Origin: Anisakis pegreffii
Taxonomy: Eukaryota > Nematoda > Chromadorea > Rhabditida > Anisakidae
Reading direction: 5' to 3'
Assembly (NCBI GenBank): GCA_035041965.1
Contig: JAPYMA010002486.1
Span: 1 to 64,000 of the forward strand
DNA length: 64,000 nt
Shown here: one piece after another, positions 14,301 through 58,809 of the stretch
Numbering within the stretch: position 1 is the first letter of the stretch
Layout of the letters: every line of letters begins with the position of its first letter
Notes under the pieces: model-generated
What the model saw: the letters and a program-made list of their open reading frames with translations, nothing else
Told to the model about the DNA's origin: nothing
Database searches by the model: none
Made by a program: the position numbers and the translations under genes

Positions 14301-15883
14301 ACCAAAACGGTCGCAATTTCTCACTCTTCAAACCCATCAAAATTTCGACTGCTGCATTGAAGTTACCTTCAAATCAACAATCAATTCTTAATCACCGATG
14401 CTCTATCTCTCAACAAATAACTTCTTTATCAACCACTCAATTAGCTGATTAACTAATCAAACAATCATCAATAAATCAGTCGGCTATCATTGATCCTATC
14501 TACCCAACAACCAGTCATCAGCCACACAACGCATTCTTCCCTCAAGAGCCCAATTTTCTTCCAAATGCGTCTACTTTTAATAGGTCTGCTGTCTCAGTTG
14601 TCTGCTTTATCAACAACGCTTCATGCTTCTTTCCTTATACCACGTTTCACTTTATCGCACTTCATAAAAGCACACCGCATGTTCTGATCAAATCTTTTGA
14701 TAAGTCTCATAAAACTCGTCTTTCCTCTTGATATACAAAACGTTTATTATTATTTTTTGAATGTAGGCAGTAGATGGTTGCTGATATAACCGAACGCTAT
14801 GCACGCCTCCAGAGAGTATTTTTGCGATAATACAGCCGAAGGGATATGATGTAGTGTAACAATAAGTTCAAGTACTTTGTGAGAGAATTAAATTCAAGCT
14901 TAGGTCGTACTACCCATAAAGACAACTGTGCTTTTAGGATGAATTCCTTATTATCTTCAAGTTAAGTACCAGCTGACGAGACACTAAATTTTAGTCAACG
15001 TTTGCTCACTCATTTTAAAGGCATTCACAGCGCCAACCTCTTTCATCCTCATTTAAGCGAGATCATTCATCATGAAGCACAACAAGAAAAATAAACAAAC
15101 AAATCAACAAAACCGCACCAATATCTCAATGTTGTTGCTCATACTTAAAATCAAAGAGAGAGGCAAGCATTGCTAAATAGATGTTTCATAATCTACATGC
15201 TTCATTTGACAATACAAATGAAATACGAAATAGACCTCACCAATATTGCAACAAGCATCAATCATGCGAATAATGCACGTTAACGCTGTTTTACGATCCT
15301 CATGTGTTGGCATACTCACAATTACGTGTGTTATCCATGAACTTACCTAAACTGCACAGTATAATTGAACGAATAATCAAACAATAATCAGTCGTTCATA
15401 ATTCCGATGAATGGATGATAGTGGGAGTGTGATATGAACCTCGGAAAGACGCTTAACAAGATTGCGGACAGGACTCGGATTGTCAATTACCGGTACCGAT
15501 GTGAGATCACAACTCACGTAACGCACGTAGTCCATTGGTTGAATCGAATAAAACAGCTGATATTCGGTAGCTGATAACTGCAACATTAATATTACTTTTT
15601 TTATTTTTAACGTAACAAAACTTCTACAGTTATTAAGGACTATTATTACTATTGCTTTTTATTGCTATCACTGATGAGGATAATATAGTGTGATTGAACT
15701 GCACATACTAAAGATAATAATAATAATAAAAACAACAATAACAGCAATAATTGGCCTGCTCGCCCAGCCAGCCAGGTAGCGTCAATCAAGGCTAAAACAG
15801 TGCGAACGGAAACGGGAACATTGTGGTCAGCAACGTTATAAACGTCAGATAGTCTGGCCAATCCAAAGGATCCAGTAAATAGC

Positions 15884-15924
<41 letters not shown>

Positions 15925-16827
15925 TAATAACAATAATAATAATAACAATAATAACAATAATAATAATAATAACAATAATAACAATAATAATAATAATAAT
16001 AATAATAACAATAATAATAATAATGCTAATAATAATAACTAATAATAACAATTAAAAATAAAAATTAAAATTAAAAATAAAAATAATAATTTAAAAAATA
16101 ACTTTAAAAATAATGATAGCAATAATAATAATAATAATAATCGAATGAATGTGTACCTGAAATGCGACTTCTTCAGGAAAATGCAAAATATATTGGAGCC
16201 TTTCCAGTTCCAATCGAAACAACGTAATCGGTTCATCGTTTAAGATGAAGCCATGCGCCACAGAAGCATTGGACGATGACGATGACGTGGAACGCGAGGA
16301 AACTAAAATATGACGAATCAGAGGGCTCATTAAAAAGAATACATTGAGGATAAGTGATAAGTGTATCTACAGTAAGAGTTAGTATCTACAGTAATGTCTC
16401 AACAGTATTAGCATCTAAAACGTAAGTTATTTCAGTTGCAGCACATCGACAGATTAATTTATTCGGAAAGAACAGCTGTTGAATACAGAATATTATCAAG
16501 AAGAAATTTTCTTCAGAAACGAAGATGTTTGGAAAAAGACAGAAGATAATGGCTCCCTAGTCAGATAAAGAAATTATATTTTAAAATAGCCGCTAAATTA
16601 TTGTAGAAAAGATTTTGAATTTCTGCGGCCATAAATCAGAATATAATATTCATTTTTTGTTCTCCTTTCTTGAGCTAGCGTATTATCTCGAATTTATTCA
16701 TTGGTTCACCAAAATCTGGCGTTAATCCAGGAAATATTTCGCATATAAGATATGGGATACGTCAATTGCATAATAAATGGAAATAGATTTATGTGATGGC
16801 ATTCACTGACCATATATATATATATGT

Positions 16828-16893
<66 letters not shown>

Positions 16894-18050
16894 GTGATTG
16901 TTTTTGCATGTGTGCCCGCAAATTATTTATTTCATTTATTGTTTATTTCTCCGTACTTTCACTAGCTAGCAATATCATCTGCAGATTCTTAGACGACAAC
17001 TGCCTGGCTCACACTATTAGTGCCTCACGGCTCATGCCTCAGGGTAATAAGATACAAAGGAGCATTTTTTGACGTTTATCACACTCCTCGATCTATCTTT
17101 CTATTCCTATAATCCCTTATGATTTGTTCACATTCGTTCATGCTCAGTTCAGTAGCGTTGCTGCCATCATTCATTTCTTTCTTGCCTTCCATTCATTCAC
17201 AGTTTTTCCCTTTACTCACTCACGCTTCTTGATAACCTGCTTATAGTCTACAATTCCTGAAAACCCTCTCTCTTTGTGAACCAACAAACTCTTCTGAACA
17301 TCCGTTCATCCACCAAAAATAATAGATTGTCATTAGAATGTAATTATCAAACAACACTTCTGAACGAATTTGGCTGATTTCTTATCAATCGCACGTGCTT
17401 GCATGTATCGTATTCAATCACACTAAACGACCAATGTAATAGTTAGATAGATAAATTGATGGGCAGACAGAGATGGTCAGACAGAAGACGGTATTTATAT
17501 ACGTTCTAGATTGATAGAGAGTTGAATAGCAGATACGGTATGAAATAGAATCATTTAAAAGCAATTGATTGGTTCAGTTCTTTTTCACTGCACAAAAGCT
17601 TACGTACATCATAGTCTTGCTAAGCAAAGATACGGTAAATGAGCAATTACTTGCTGTTCACTGGGACAAAGAATGGAAAGACGCACTGAAATCTACAGAA
17701 ATAAGTTGGATAGTGAAACACATACAGGTAATGTTTATCAATAGTTAGTAAATATCACTGCATATCAGCAATTCACATAGTTATGACGGAGGAGTTAGCG
17801 ATTCTGAGAAATGCTAATGAATAAGTGATTAAGGAATAATCAATTACACCACATTGAATCAGGATGGAATCAAAAACTAAGAAATGAGCAAGCAATGTGA
17901 TAGAACTATTAAAAACTTTTAGGTGGTCATCGTATGCACGCACCTAAACGACAAACCCAAACAAGCAGTGAATTCGGCTTTGGTGGTGGATGTGCGGACG
18001 GGTTGATAGCGTTAACAAGTCGACCAATCACACTTGTCATGATCAGAATA
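2198..18050 (-). CDS. plc-1: Phospholipase C epsilon (RasGEF-PLC), 3' end outside window
   Basis: This enzyme hydrolyses PIP2 to diacylglycerol and IP3 downstream of Ras/Rap/Rho-type GTPases, and its RasGEF domain acts on Rap-type GTPases in relatives. Exons in transcript order: 17944-18050, 16157-16302, 15440-15577, 15241-15346, 14263-14366, 13913-14110, 13557-13859, 13251-13490, 12964-13167, 11959-12108, 11547-11838, 11198-11388, 10566-10807, 9481-9675, 8947-9191, 8589-8685, 8142-8259, 7555-7803, 7071-7295, 6695-7008, 6442-6518, 6121-6251, 5835-6002, 4898-5322, 4356-4668, 3810-4027, 3358-3574, 2198-2332. All have GT/AG borders and every junction keeps phase. From the candidate ATG at 18040 this gives 1846 codons. 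Domain order is RasGEF about 82-364, PH-like 365-600, EF-like 870-1080, X 1083-1230, Y 1375-1640, C2 1650-1790, RA1 from 1805. The C-terminus lies left of the window. The order and exon sequences match C. elegans PLC-1 as I remember it. The 5' end is uncertain because upstream FERM exons splice in phase to it. Confidence 0.93.
3358..4027 (-). CDS. plc-1: PLC epsilon exons: C2 domain
   Basis: Exons 3810-4027 and 3358-3574. The sequence runs [20 protein letters not shown], then [47 protein letters not shown], a typical type II PLC C2 beta-sandwich. The first exon ends in phase 2 inside an Arg codon. The next exon starts at the AG before ATGTGTTGCACAG rather than at the closer CACAG, because only this choice keeps frame and the conserved AQR motif. 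The second exon continues to [11 protein letters not shown] and leads to the RA1 exon. Confidence 0.92.
4356..6002 (-). CDS. plc-1: PLC epsilon exons: PI-PLC Y box
   Basis: Exons 5835-6002, 4898-5322 and 4356-4668. The Y half opens with [19 protein letters not shown] 100-residue Ser/Thr insert containing [10 protein letters not shown] follows inside the Y box, as in C. elegans. The fold resumes with [51 protein letters not shown], and the final strand ending in [13 protein letters not shown]. The Arg/Ser pair of the RIDSSN motif and the Tyr in GYTLKP contribute to phosphoinositide head-group binding in the family. Intron 5323-5834 shows nothing notable. Confidence 0.94.
5323..5834. other. Intron between Y-box exons, no feature
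   Basis: Intron sequence with AT-rich composition. At 5443-5475 a short stretch (CTGTAGCTCAATGGG) resembles a tRNA A-box, but no tRNA fold follows. I see nothing else. Confidence 0.6.
6121..7008 (-). CDS. plc-1: PLC epsilon exons: end of X half and acidic X-Y linker
   Basis: Exons 6695-7008, 6442-6518 and 6121-6251. The first starts [19 protein letters not shown] and [19 protein letters not shown], the last strands of the X half. It then turns into a Ala/Ser-rich linker ending in SYES. The 77-bp exon is almost purely acidic ([20 protein letters not shown]), and the third is charged and Ser-rich. In other PLCs an acidic X-Y linker inhibits the enzyme at rest by covering the active site and is displaced at the membrane. 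The same role is inferred here from composition. Confidence 0.92.
7071..7803 (-). CDS. plc-1: PLC epsilon exons: PI-PLC X box (catalytic half of TIM barrel)
   Basis: Two exons, 7555-7803 and 7071-7295, joined in phase 0. The first has [17 protein letters not shown], then [20 protein letters not shown] with the first catalytic histidine (about residue 1085). The second has [20 protein letters not shown], giving the Ca2+-ligand Glu/Asp pair (about 1115 and 1117) and the second catalytic histidine in FHGHT (about 1130). [13 protein letters not shown] supplies the third acidic ligand. All residues needed for phosphodiester cleavage are present, so the enzyme should be active. Intron 7296-7554 is short and holds no feature. 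Confidence 0.95.
8142..11388 (-). CDS. plc-1: PLC epsilon exons: low-complexity linker and EF-hand-like region
   Basis: Exons 11198-11388, 10566-10807, 9481-9675, 8947-9191, 8589-8685 and 8142-8259. The first two are Ser/Pro/Arg-rich, for example [16 protein letters not shown] and [12 protein letters not shown], and are probably disordered and phosphorylatable. Exon 9481-9675 ends with a conserved helix, [16 protein letters not shown]...MRKDL, that starts the EF-like region. Exon 8947-9191 has an extra Gln/Ser-rich insert. Exons 8589-8685 and 8142-8259 carry [13 protein letters not shown], then [16 protein letters not shown] and YAIRLIQ, the helices that lead into the X box. The calcium-ligand pattern of true EF loops is not visible, as in other PLC epsilon proteins. 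Confidence 0.85.
9676..10565. other. plc-1: Intron with a 19-bp direct repeat pair
   Basis: Intron between PLC epsilon exons. The motif GGTAGYCGCCTAGCATCGT occurs near 10005 and again near 10342 in the same direction, about 337 bp apart. Short open frames here (for example 9687-9905 plus and 10247-10531 minus) have no family resemblance and no splice logic. No gene is called. Confidence 0.5.
11547..13490 (-). CDS. plc-1: PLC epsilon exons: PH-like region
   Basis: Exons 13251-13490, 12964-13167, 11959-12108 and 11547-11838. They contain GYEPVQ...[16 protein letters not shown], a strand-rich segment ending [15 protein letters not shown], a Ser/Pro-rich insert, then [19 protein letters not shown] and [17 protein letters not shown], followed by a helix ([14 protein letters not shown]). 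This is the position and pattern of the divergent PH domain between CDC25 and EF hands in PLC epsilon. Intron 12109-12963 holds a 704-bp hAT-like element. The last exon ends in a Ser/Thr/Ala-rich tail and the motif [11 protein letters not shown]. Confidence 0.88.
12195..12898. mobile_element. hAT-like non-autonomous transposon (704 bp) in PLC epsilon intron
   Basis: The ends are inverted repeats: AGTGATGTTTCTAT at 12196 and, on the other strand, CAGTGATGTTTCTATTCC ending at 12898. Flanking 8-mers are ATCATACA (12187-12194) and ATCATATA (12899-12906), 7 of 8 identical, as expected for a hAT 8-bp target-site duplication. The interior is rich in (C/T)TGTTCTATTCTG-like runs and has no transposase frame. 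It sits wholly inside intron 12109-12963. The first C of the left end has mutated to T. Confidence 0.85.
13557..16302 (-). CDS. plc-1: PLC epsilon exons: RasGEF (CDC25) catalytic domain
   Basis: Six exons (16157-16302, 15440-15577, 15241-15346, 14263-14366, 13913-14110, 13557-13859). The first carries [11 protein letters not shown], just before the domain. The next carry [36 protein letters not shown], the helix [18 protein letters not shown] with SEKLRPFW, and [19 protein letters not shown] followed by [18 protein letters not shown]. These are the structurally conserved regions of Cdc25-type exchange factors, including the NFNA helical-hairpin motif and the PF-(F/Y)-G-x-F-LRDL strand. The protein is thus both a lipase and an exchange factor. 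Exon 14263-14366 and exon 15241-15346 are too short and too interrupted by introns to stand out as open frames. They are supported by splice sites and exact phase. Confidence 0.92.
15717..16140. repeat. AAT/AAC trinucleotide microsatellite
   Basis: Nearly pure (AAT)n with AAC interruptions from about 15890 to 16030, with degenerate AAAAT-type flanks on both sides. It creates artificial poly-Leu and poly-Ile frames on the minus strand. It ends about 17 bp from the exon starting at 16157, so length change could affect that splice donor region. Confidence 0.95.
16812..16891. repeat. AT dinucleotide microsatellite
   Basis: About 80 bp of (AT)n with one GTATAC interruption near 16825. It gives mirror-image poly(Tyr-Ile) frames on both strands, which are not genes. 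Confidence 0.97.
17944..18050 (-). CDS. plc-1: Candidate 5' exon of PLC epsilon, possible alternative start
   Basis: The exon is bounded by acceptor TTTGTTTAAG and donor GTGCGTGC and is open in the needed frame. It reads [17 protein letters not shown], then [15 protein letters not shown]. It ends in phase 1 and joins the exon ending at 16302 in frame. The ATG at 18040 lies only 10 nt inside the acceptor, the usual geometry of spliced-leader trans-splicing in nematodes, so it could start a short PLC epsilon isoform. Alternatively it is an internal exon reached from the candidate exon at 19465-19516, with matching phase 2. No homologous stretch comes to mind, so the support is splice signals, open frame and non-repetitive composition. 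Confidence 0.6.
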
Positions 18051-21000
18051 CTTAAACAAAAAGTTTGAAGAATTATGTGAGTGGTTATTATGATATTATG
18101 CAACACGGATGGATGAGGTTGTTGCTGCTGCTAAACTACTGCAATTTTCGATATAGATGCGAAATGAATCTGCTTTCGGTGATGACCAATAAGTTCTGGT
18201 TAATTATGAGCATTCTCTGAAGCTCCTCAAATTGGCAATTAAATGTCTGTGTTAACGCCTCTTCTTATCGCTGATCATTCTGTAATTTATGGAAGAAAAC
18301 TTTCGCTTTGAAACTGAATGCTTCAGTCAGTGTTCCTAGCAGTCAGTTGTTTGTGGCAGCAGTTAGTAACAAGCAATCTCGTTTGTGATTATTAAATTTG
18401 GAAACAGCAGTAGTACGTATGTGAACAGATACGGTGATGATAATAACTAGCTAGCTGCTGTATGAATGGCTCTGAAGGTGATGGACTGTGAAAAGAAGCA
18501 ATCGAATGGCAGCCAACAGTTCAAAATCACTGAAGAACAAACGTTTCACTGAGCAACTTCAATGAATACGAAAAGAACTAATAAAAACAGTAATAAATAC
18601 CGACTGTAGTTGAATAAATGCACATACACATACGGATATATTCATTTATCGATATCGGTAGTTGTTTTATTCATATAATAGGAACATGCTTCGCTTCACC
18701 GAGTTAACATAAGACAGCAACAATAAAATTTTTTCCATTTCCAAAAAAAGTTACAAAATTAAGATGAATCAACAAAGAATACGTTCTGATTAGATTTTAA
18801 AAAAGCATGCGAACGGTCCAGTCCTTTTTCGCTCCCTGAATCAGAATTATAACAATGATGACTCAATAGAAATAACGATGATATTGATAATAATAATGAT
18901 TATAATAGGGATAATGATAAAAATAATAATAAGTAATACTAATAATAATATTCATGATCATAATAACATAACAATATTATTAATTTTAATGTAATAAGAT
19001 TATCATTATTAATAAGAATAATATTACAACGTTAGCAATAATAATAACAACGATAATAATTATGAATACAGTTCAAGAACAACCTATCTCAAGGACATTC
19101 ATAGGTAGAAGTATATGTTCGCTATCTTCACAATCGTCCGTTTCTTGTAATATTTTTGCTGCTTACTTGATGAGTTTTCGACACGATAATTCGAAGAGAT
19201 AAAAGCAAATAAATAAATTTTACATGCTTCATCTTTCCTTTTCGAACAAATAATCGCACCAAAAAGTTGGTCACAGTCAGTGAAGTTGGTCACAGGTTAA
19301 AGGAGAACCTAAGAACAATCAATTCAGTGATCCAACAACTCCAATAATAACGCAATCCGAATAATCAGTCAGCATAACATGCCAACGGCCAAATAAACCA
19401 CACATTCGTATTCGTTGCATATATAATACAAACACATAGTTTCATTCATTCATGCATTATTCACCTTACCCTTGGGAATGAATGCAACCAAACTGGAACC
19501 AAGAAAGAACTATTGCCTGTGGTCGACGGATCGAGCGGCTAGCTGCTTGGCTCGCTTGCCGCTGCTTGGCTAGGCTGCACTTTACATATTGTTTTGCTCT
19601 TTGCAACCTAATAGCAATATTAGTTATTGCTGCTGTCGGCTAACACTTACAGCAACAAAGTAAAAGTAGTCGGTCAGAGAATGAACACAAGCCACGAGCC
19701 AAGCACATAAGCAAAAAATAGCAGCATGATAGGATATGATGATAAAATGCAATGAATAAAAGTATTCGCAAGCTTGAGACTTAGCTAGCTAAATTAGGAT
19801 AGGAGCAATGATAGAACATTGATGACTGGAACACGCCACGTTGGTAACAACAACAACAACAACAACATGACTATCCACCACTGGCATCACCAATTTTATA
19901 AAAAAGGGCAAGCAACCAACTAAGTCAAGCCTAAACTAAGCAGAACCAGGCCGGGCTAGCATCAGACCAAATTTGGCCTGATGCTGGTCTATCATTTCTT
20001 CTTCTGCTACCAGCAACCAACCGATAATCACTACTCAGATAACAGCTCTTCATCCCATTTACTATTTTATTTCATTACTCACATTCCATCCGTTCCATTT
20101 CTCAACTACACACGTTTATACCTAACCATCACTTTCATTGTTAGCATCCGTTTCCAACGGATGTAGATAAACGATAGGTGAAAACTGCTGCTTGTTCAGA
20201 TAAGCTGACATTATTCCACAAAATGATGATATACAGTTGGATATCAAGCAGCATCGTAACAATCAAAAACATCATAACAAACGCACCCAACAATATCACT
20301 AGCTACAACTACTGCTAATACGACAAATATATTCTGCATAATCAGTCAAATAATCAGTTCACTTAATAAAATCTCCAAAAGATTGATATAACTTCATTAA
20401 TGCATTATAGACATCATCATTGCATTTTATCATCATTTTATAGACTCAGGGATCATCTCAAGAACAAAAAACTTCTGAGTTACATTAAACTTCTGAAAAA
20501 GGACTCGCCAAAAACTTTGCAAGCATGTTTTTGCCCACATATCTGCATCTTTTCTGAATACATAACAGCAGCAGCAGCAGCAACAATTCAAAACAAGTGG
20601 ACAAAAACAATAATAATCAAATGTGTTGCACACTAAACGCATGAAATGACTATATGCTCCGTTGTGCATCGCTAATTCGCTGACAATTTTCCGTATCAAA
20701 ATTGTTCCCATTGCTTCAACGCTATGCGTGTCTTTTTCGAACTTTTATTTATCTCTGGAACTGTACTCATTTTCTATCAATCAAAACAATAATAACAACA
20801 CCACCGACAACAACAGAATTCTCAAAGTGAATAAACGCTGCAACGGCATTTAACATATTATTAAACTCACTTCAGAAAGTTAGCACATTCTATTCAGCTT
20901 CATCATCTCAATACATCCATACTCTAAAACTAGATCCATTCCATCTAAAGTCATCAAGTCAAAATTTCGAGTTTATTTTTTTGTCGTTTACAATTCGTAA

Positions 21001-22279
21001 TCGTTTATCTTTTGCATATCAACTGAAATTCCATCAGCTAAAATCATGCAAGATTTGCGAATCGAAAAGAACGAAATAAAATTAAGGAATACGAACAAAA
21101 TGATAATACAAATATTCGGCGAGAACAGAACCACTCAAGTAGAGCGATTCAAAAAAAAGACGAGACAAACGACTAAACTGGCTACGCTCGAAAATACACG
21201 ATTGCTCTGAAGTTATTAGTACTGTTTTGCAGACTTCATTGGATTGCTACGCAAAATTCAATATAAGATAAAATTGTGTTGTCAAATATAATGACGATCT
21301 CCTTCAATTGAGTTACTTATTCTATCCTTAATGACAGTAATAATAATCTTCCACAACTTACAATAAACATAAAATACATATACATTAGACTGCAGTCACT
21401 GAGAACAATGACAATGATGATGAATATGAGAAAAATAATGAAGTTTGTTTGGCTCATTTTAGTTTCCAATTTGCCATTACGTACTCAAACGAAAATTTTC
21501 ATCATTAGGCCAAAAAATATGCGACGGTATCACAAATAATATTAGATTATGTTCGTTAGACATTAGTTTTTGCTATATTGTTGCAGAGCTGGCTTCATGT
21601 TGTCGCATCGTTTTTCAGCTATGTTTTAGTGTTCCTTTTCGGATTGGTGGAATTTCGTTCGCTTATTCAAGATTATCGCTTTAAAATCTTAAGGTTCCAA
21701 AAGATAAAGATAGCAGCAGCAAGTAGCGGATACCATATGTACATATATGAACACATACGTAGGTAGATAGAGTATAATGCAAGAAGAAAATGCTCGCTTT
21801 TGCTTATTCGGGATCGTTCGATGCCGTTAAGGAAGGCTGTCTCAAAAACAAAAGCGTAAGTTTATTGGCAAGACGAAAAATAACGAATGATGTGTGCAAT
21901 TAAGTGCTGAAGAAAGTTGAAAATCTCGCTTTGCAACGACAAATCGAATCACTGATGAAAAATCAAAAATCATCAATGCATGAAGGGATGAATGTGTTTA
22001 TATGTGTAATCAACAAAATCAATAAAACGAAAATCAATGAATTCCAAAACGACAAATGAATTTCATATGAGCTCATGTTCAAATATTATTGCAGTTGAGT
22101 CATATTTCAATTCAATTTTATCATAAAAATTTCTACCGGAAAGGAACTGAGAAAAGAGCAGAACTGACTAACTGACTCATAACTGTAAGCTTTAACGCTG
22201 AAAATGGACGCGAAATATTTGAAAAATGTGAAGAATTGAAACAAAATTCAATGAATTGAAGATGAAGAAATGAACGAAC
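18051..22279. other. Mostly non-coding stretch (intron or intergenic)
   Basis: Apart from the 52-bp candidate exon 19465-19516, I see only AT-rich sequence, small AAC and AAT runs (for example 19848-19866) and short random frames. If the ankyrin/FERM and PLC exons form two genes, the intergenic region lies here; if one gene, these are introns. An in-frame TGA about 30 bp beyond 22280 would be the alternative stop of the upstream gene. Confidence 0.55.
19465..19516 (-). CDS. Candidate 52-bp linking exon (FERM part to PLC part)
   Basis: The small exon lies between acceptor CCACAG and donor GTGAAT. It encodes NSSFLVPVWLHSFPR. Its entry phase (1) and exit phase (2) are exactly those needed between exons 22280-22447 and 17944-18050. 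It has no recognised homology and a second donor 4-5 bases upstream would change the phase, so this is the weakest link in the chain. Confidence 0.4.
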
Positions 22280-55994
<33,715 letters not shown>

Positions 55995-56811
55995 CTGAAG
56001 CAGCAGCAACAACAACAACAACAATACAATAGGGGGTAGAGTCCAGCAGACAACAGATGTAGTCAAAACAGAGCGGCCGGCTGAGACTGGAGCTAACAGC
56101 CTAACAAGTGCTTGTGTGATACCAAAGAATGCGCACCGGTTGGATCAGTTAAGTTTCTCAGATAGTCAACAGGTGGATGATAACACCACACTGCGACAAA
56201 TAATAATCGTCTTTGCTTCTTTTGATGACAATCATTTCCTAAAATCAACAAAAATATTAACAATATCTACTGTGAAAGTATAATTCCCACTAACTTTAAG
56301 TTCTTCATTCATTCACATAATTCAATAGTGACTTTCGAATGCAATGATAATAATTAGAAGAACAACGATCAATAATAATAGCAAGAATTAATCAAAAACA
56401 GTAGTAATTGTAATATTTTGCATTGCTAATAGCTAGAAGGAATAGTGGATTATTTGTGAAAGACAATTGACTGCACTGCTGCAATCGGTCAAGATGAGAC
56501 AGATGTGTACTATCTGCGTTCACAGCTGGACTAGATCAGTGCTTTAGTTTGGCTCGCTAGCCTGATCAATGGTTATGGAGGTTGGATTATAATGGTCACT
56601 TCTTCGAGTGTAATAGTTACTATTCATCTGCATTATTATTGTTTATCCGTGAACTTTGTTAATCAAAATAAACAATGCTAAACTGTGAAGAGATGAATCT
56701 ATCTGTGCTGCTTGGCCAGGGTCTCATTTAATGAAATATCACATAATGAATAGCTAACAAACAAATCAGGTAAGTACCAAGGGACACTGCTGTAGCTGTA
56801 AATAATATTAG

Positions 56812-57845
56812 CAGTGATGGCACGCTATTGTAAATAGTAGCTGCGCTAATCGCTAATTTGCCAGAAAAATTTTTTGGTCAGTTGAAAATGAGCTGCTAAT
56901 ATCGCATCTGATGAAAAAACAGCGAAAACTTTTCGCTAAAAGTGTCTAAAACTGAAAAAAATCACTTAAACGCTAAAGAGCAAAATCAGTCCACCAATCG
57001 CTACTTTCGAATCTTTTTTCAAAATTTGCAATCTTGCTGCTTATTTGTCTGTGAAAAACCGCTATAAATTTGGCAAAAAATTTTCGGAGTTCATTGGAAA
57101 TGTCAAATTTTATTTGAATGAAATCCGCTTATCAAAAAATTATGATAATAATAAAACCGAATGACGTCCAGTTGAAGTCGTCGAGCCCCTAATATGATAA
57201 AGATGAAACCAGTTCTGATGAAGCAGTAACTCATGCTAAGGATATAGAAAATTATATACTATTTTATGATTGCTTTCTAACGAAAGCAATTATGGTAAAG
57301 TTAACAGTAAATTACGGCAATTAGGATGACTGCTGTAGCCAATAGTCAAAGTTGTTCAGTGTCAATAATCAGATAATTAAATTCCTTGCCTATTCAGGAA
57401 GTCGTTAATCACCACATCTACTTCTCATAGTTGATGTAAATATCACCTTTACTATCACGCAATACAATGTCGAAATCTTTTACTTAAGATGCGCATTTTG
57501 ATAATGAAGGAATGGAGTTATGGGTCATTCTGATCCATGAACATCGACTGAGTCACGAAAATTTGAGCATCACACAAGGGTTAAACATCTTGATGTTGGG
57601 AAAAATGAACAGCCTCTGCAAACCAAAAGTAGTGGGTCAGTGGAAGTTTGAAAAAAAAGTGGCTCGCTAAAATGCTAATAAAAGAAAACAGCGCAAGTTA
57701 TCACTACTTAATGCCACTAAAAAATTATTATCGAAAGTTATCTCTTCAAGATATATGAAAAAAGTAGCGAGCGATCTTGCTAACGAAAAAAAAAACAATT
57801 CCACTATTAGCGGAATAGCGAAAAGCGCGTTGTTGCCCATCACTG
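56812..57845. mobile_element. hAT-like non-autonomous transposon (1034 bp) upstream of the gene
   Basis: The left end is CAGTGATGGCACGCTATTG and the right end, reverse complement, is CAGTGATGGGCAACAACGCG. The flanking 8-mers AATATTAG (56804-56811 and 57846-57853) are identical. Termini contain GCTAATAGTGGAATTG-like sequence also found in the MITE at 24248-24768, so they are one family. No transposase frame remains. It lies 0.8 kb upstream of the first exon candidate, so it may sit near the promoter. Confidence 0.9.
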
Positions 57846-58727
57846 AATATTAGTCTCATCATTGATTCGCATCACTAAATCCAGTATATCTAAACTGCAA
57901 TTAAGTACACTATATAAAATGCTAAAACTCACGGTTATCATCTGTCTTTATAGGTGGACTTGGCCTCAGCTTTCTTTATTCAACATTTTTCTAATCAGTT
58001 TAGAGGTAGAATTAATAGGTATTTTTGAATGAATTCGAAAATTTGAGTGAGAAGTAATGTTGTAATAATAGATGTGTATTATGGGTTATGTTAATGACTA
58101 TGATAACACATCACATATACATATCTTTTTGTCACATCATATTCTGGATAAAAGGAAGTGAGTAGATTACAGCTGGGTGGATCTTAAATAGGTGGATGGT
58201 TGAATGAGAGATGGATAATTTCTGGTCGATAAAAGCAGATCAGTGATTGCGAGAATATGGACGATAAACGATGAATAGGGCATACTGCAACCAGATGATC
58301 ATTTAGAAAGGTAGACTACTATCACCGCACTATCCGAATGATATCCCAAATCCTAATGGTAATCGTCATATCCCGAAGTATTGTTTCAACATCATATGTA
58401 ACAATATATTCTACAGCGTTTGTTGTTCTTTATCACCCTCATCCTATAATATCATATCACTATCATCACCATTACTGCATCTATCTACTATCTACCAATA
58501 ACACTACCTACTAATTTTCTCACTATAACATCTTAGTCTAACAATATCTGTATATATCTGTAGGAGCATTAAAAAAGATAAGCTTCTTACATATCGTTAT
58601 TATTAAACATCATATAAAAAGATTCAGTTGTTGCCTGTTGTCGCGACTAGCGCGAAAAGCTAGCATTAATGATGATAGTACTAAAAAGAGATAGTACTTG
58701 AATCAAATATGAAACATCGTTCAATGG

Positions 58728-58809
58728 GCCGATAGTGTACTAGTGTGCACGCTGTGCATTGAGGATCCGATCTGTTCAGAGGGCGTGAGTTCGATTCCGC
58801 GTCGGTCCA
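58728..58809 (+). other. tRNA-like sequence, probably pseudo-tRNA or SINE-like
   Basis: GGGCCGA at the 5' side pairs over seven bases (one G-U) with TCGGTCC, followed by A, at the 3' side. A B-box GTTCGATTCC lies at the right place. A D-arm can be drawn (GTGT with GCAC), but no anticodon stem forms and the T-stem does not pair. It is therefore not called as a functional tRNA. Confidence 0.35.

Noticed and set aside
15649..16330. Poly-Leu and poly-Ile proteins on the minus strand
   Set aside because: Pure translation of the AAT microsatellite. Only 16157-16302 within this region is coding, in its own spliced frame.
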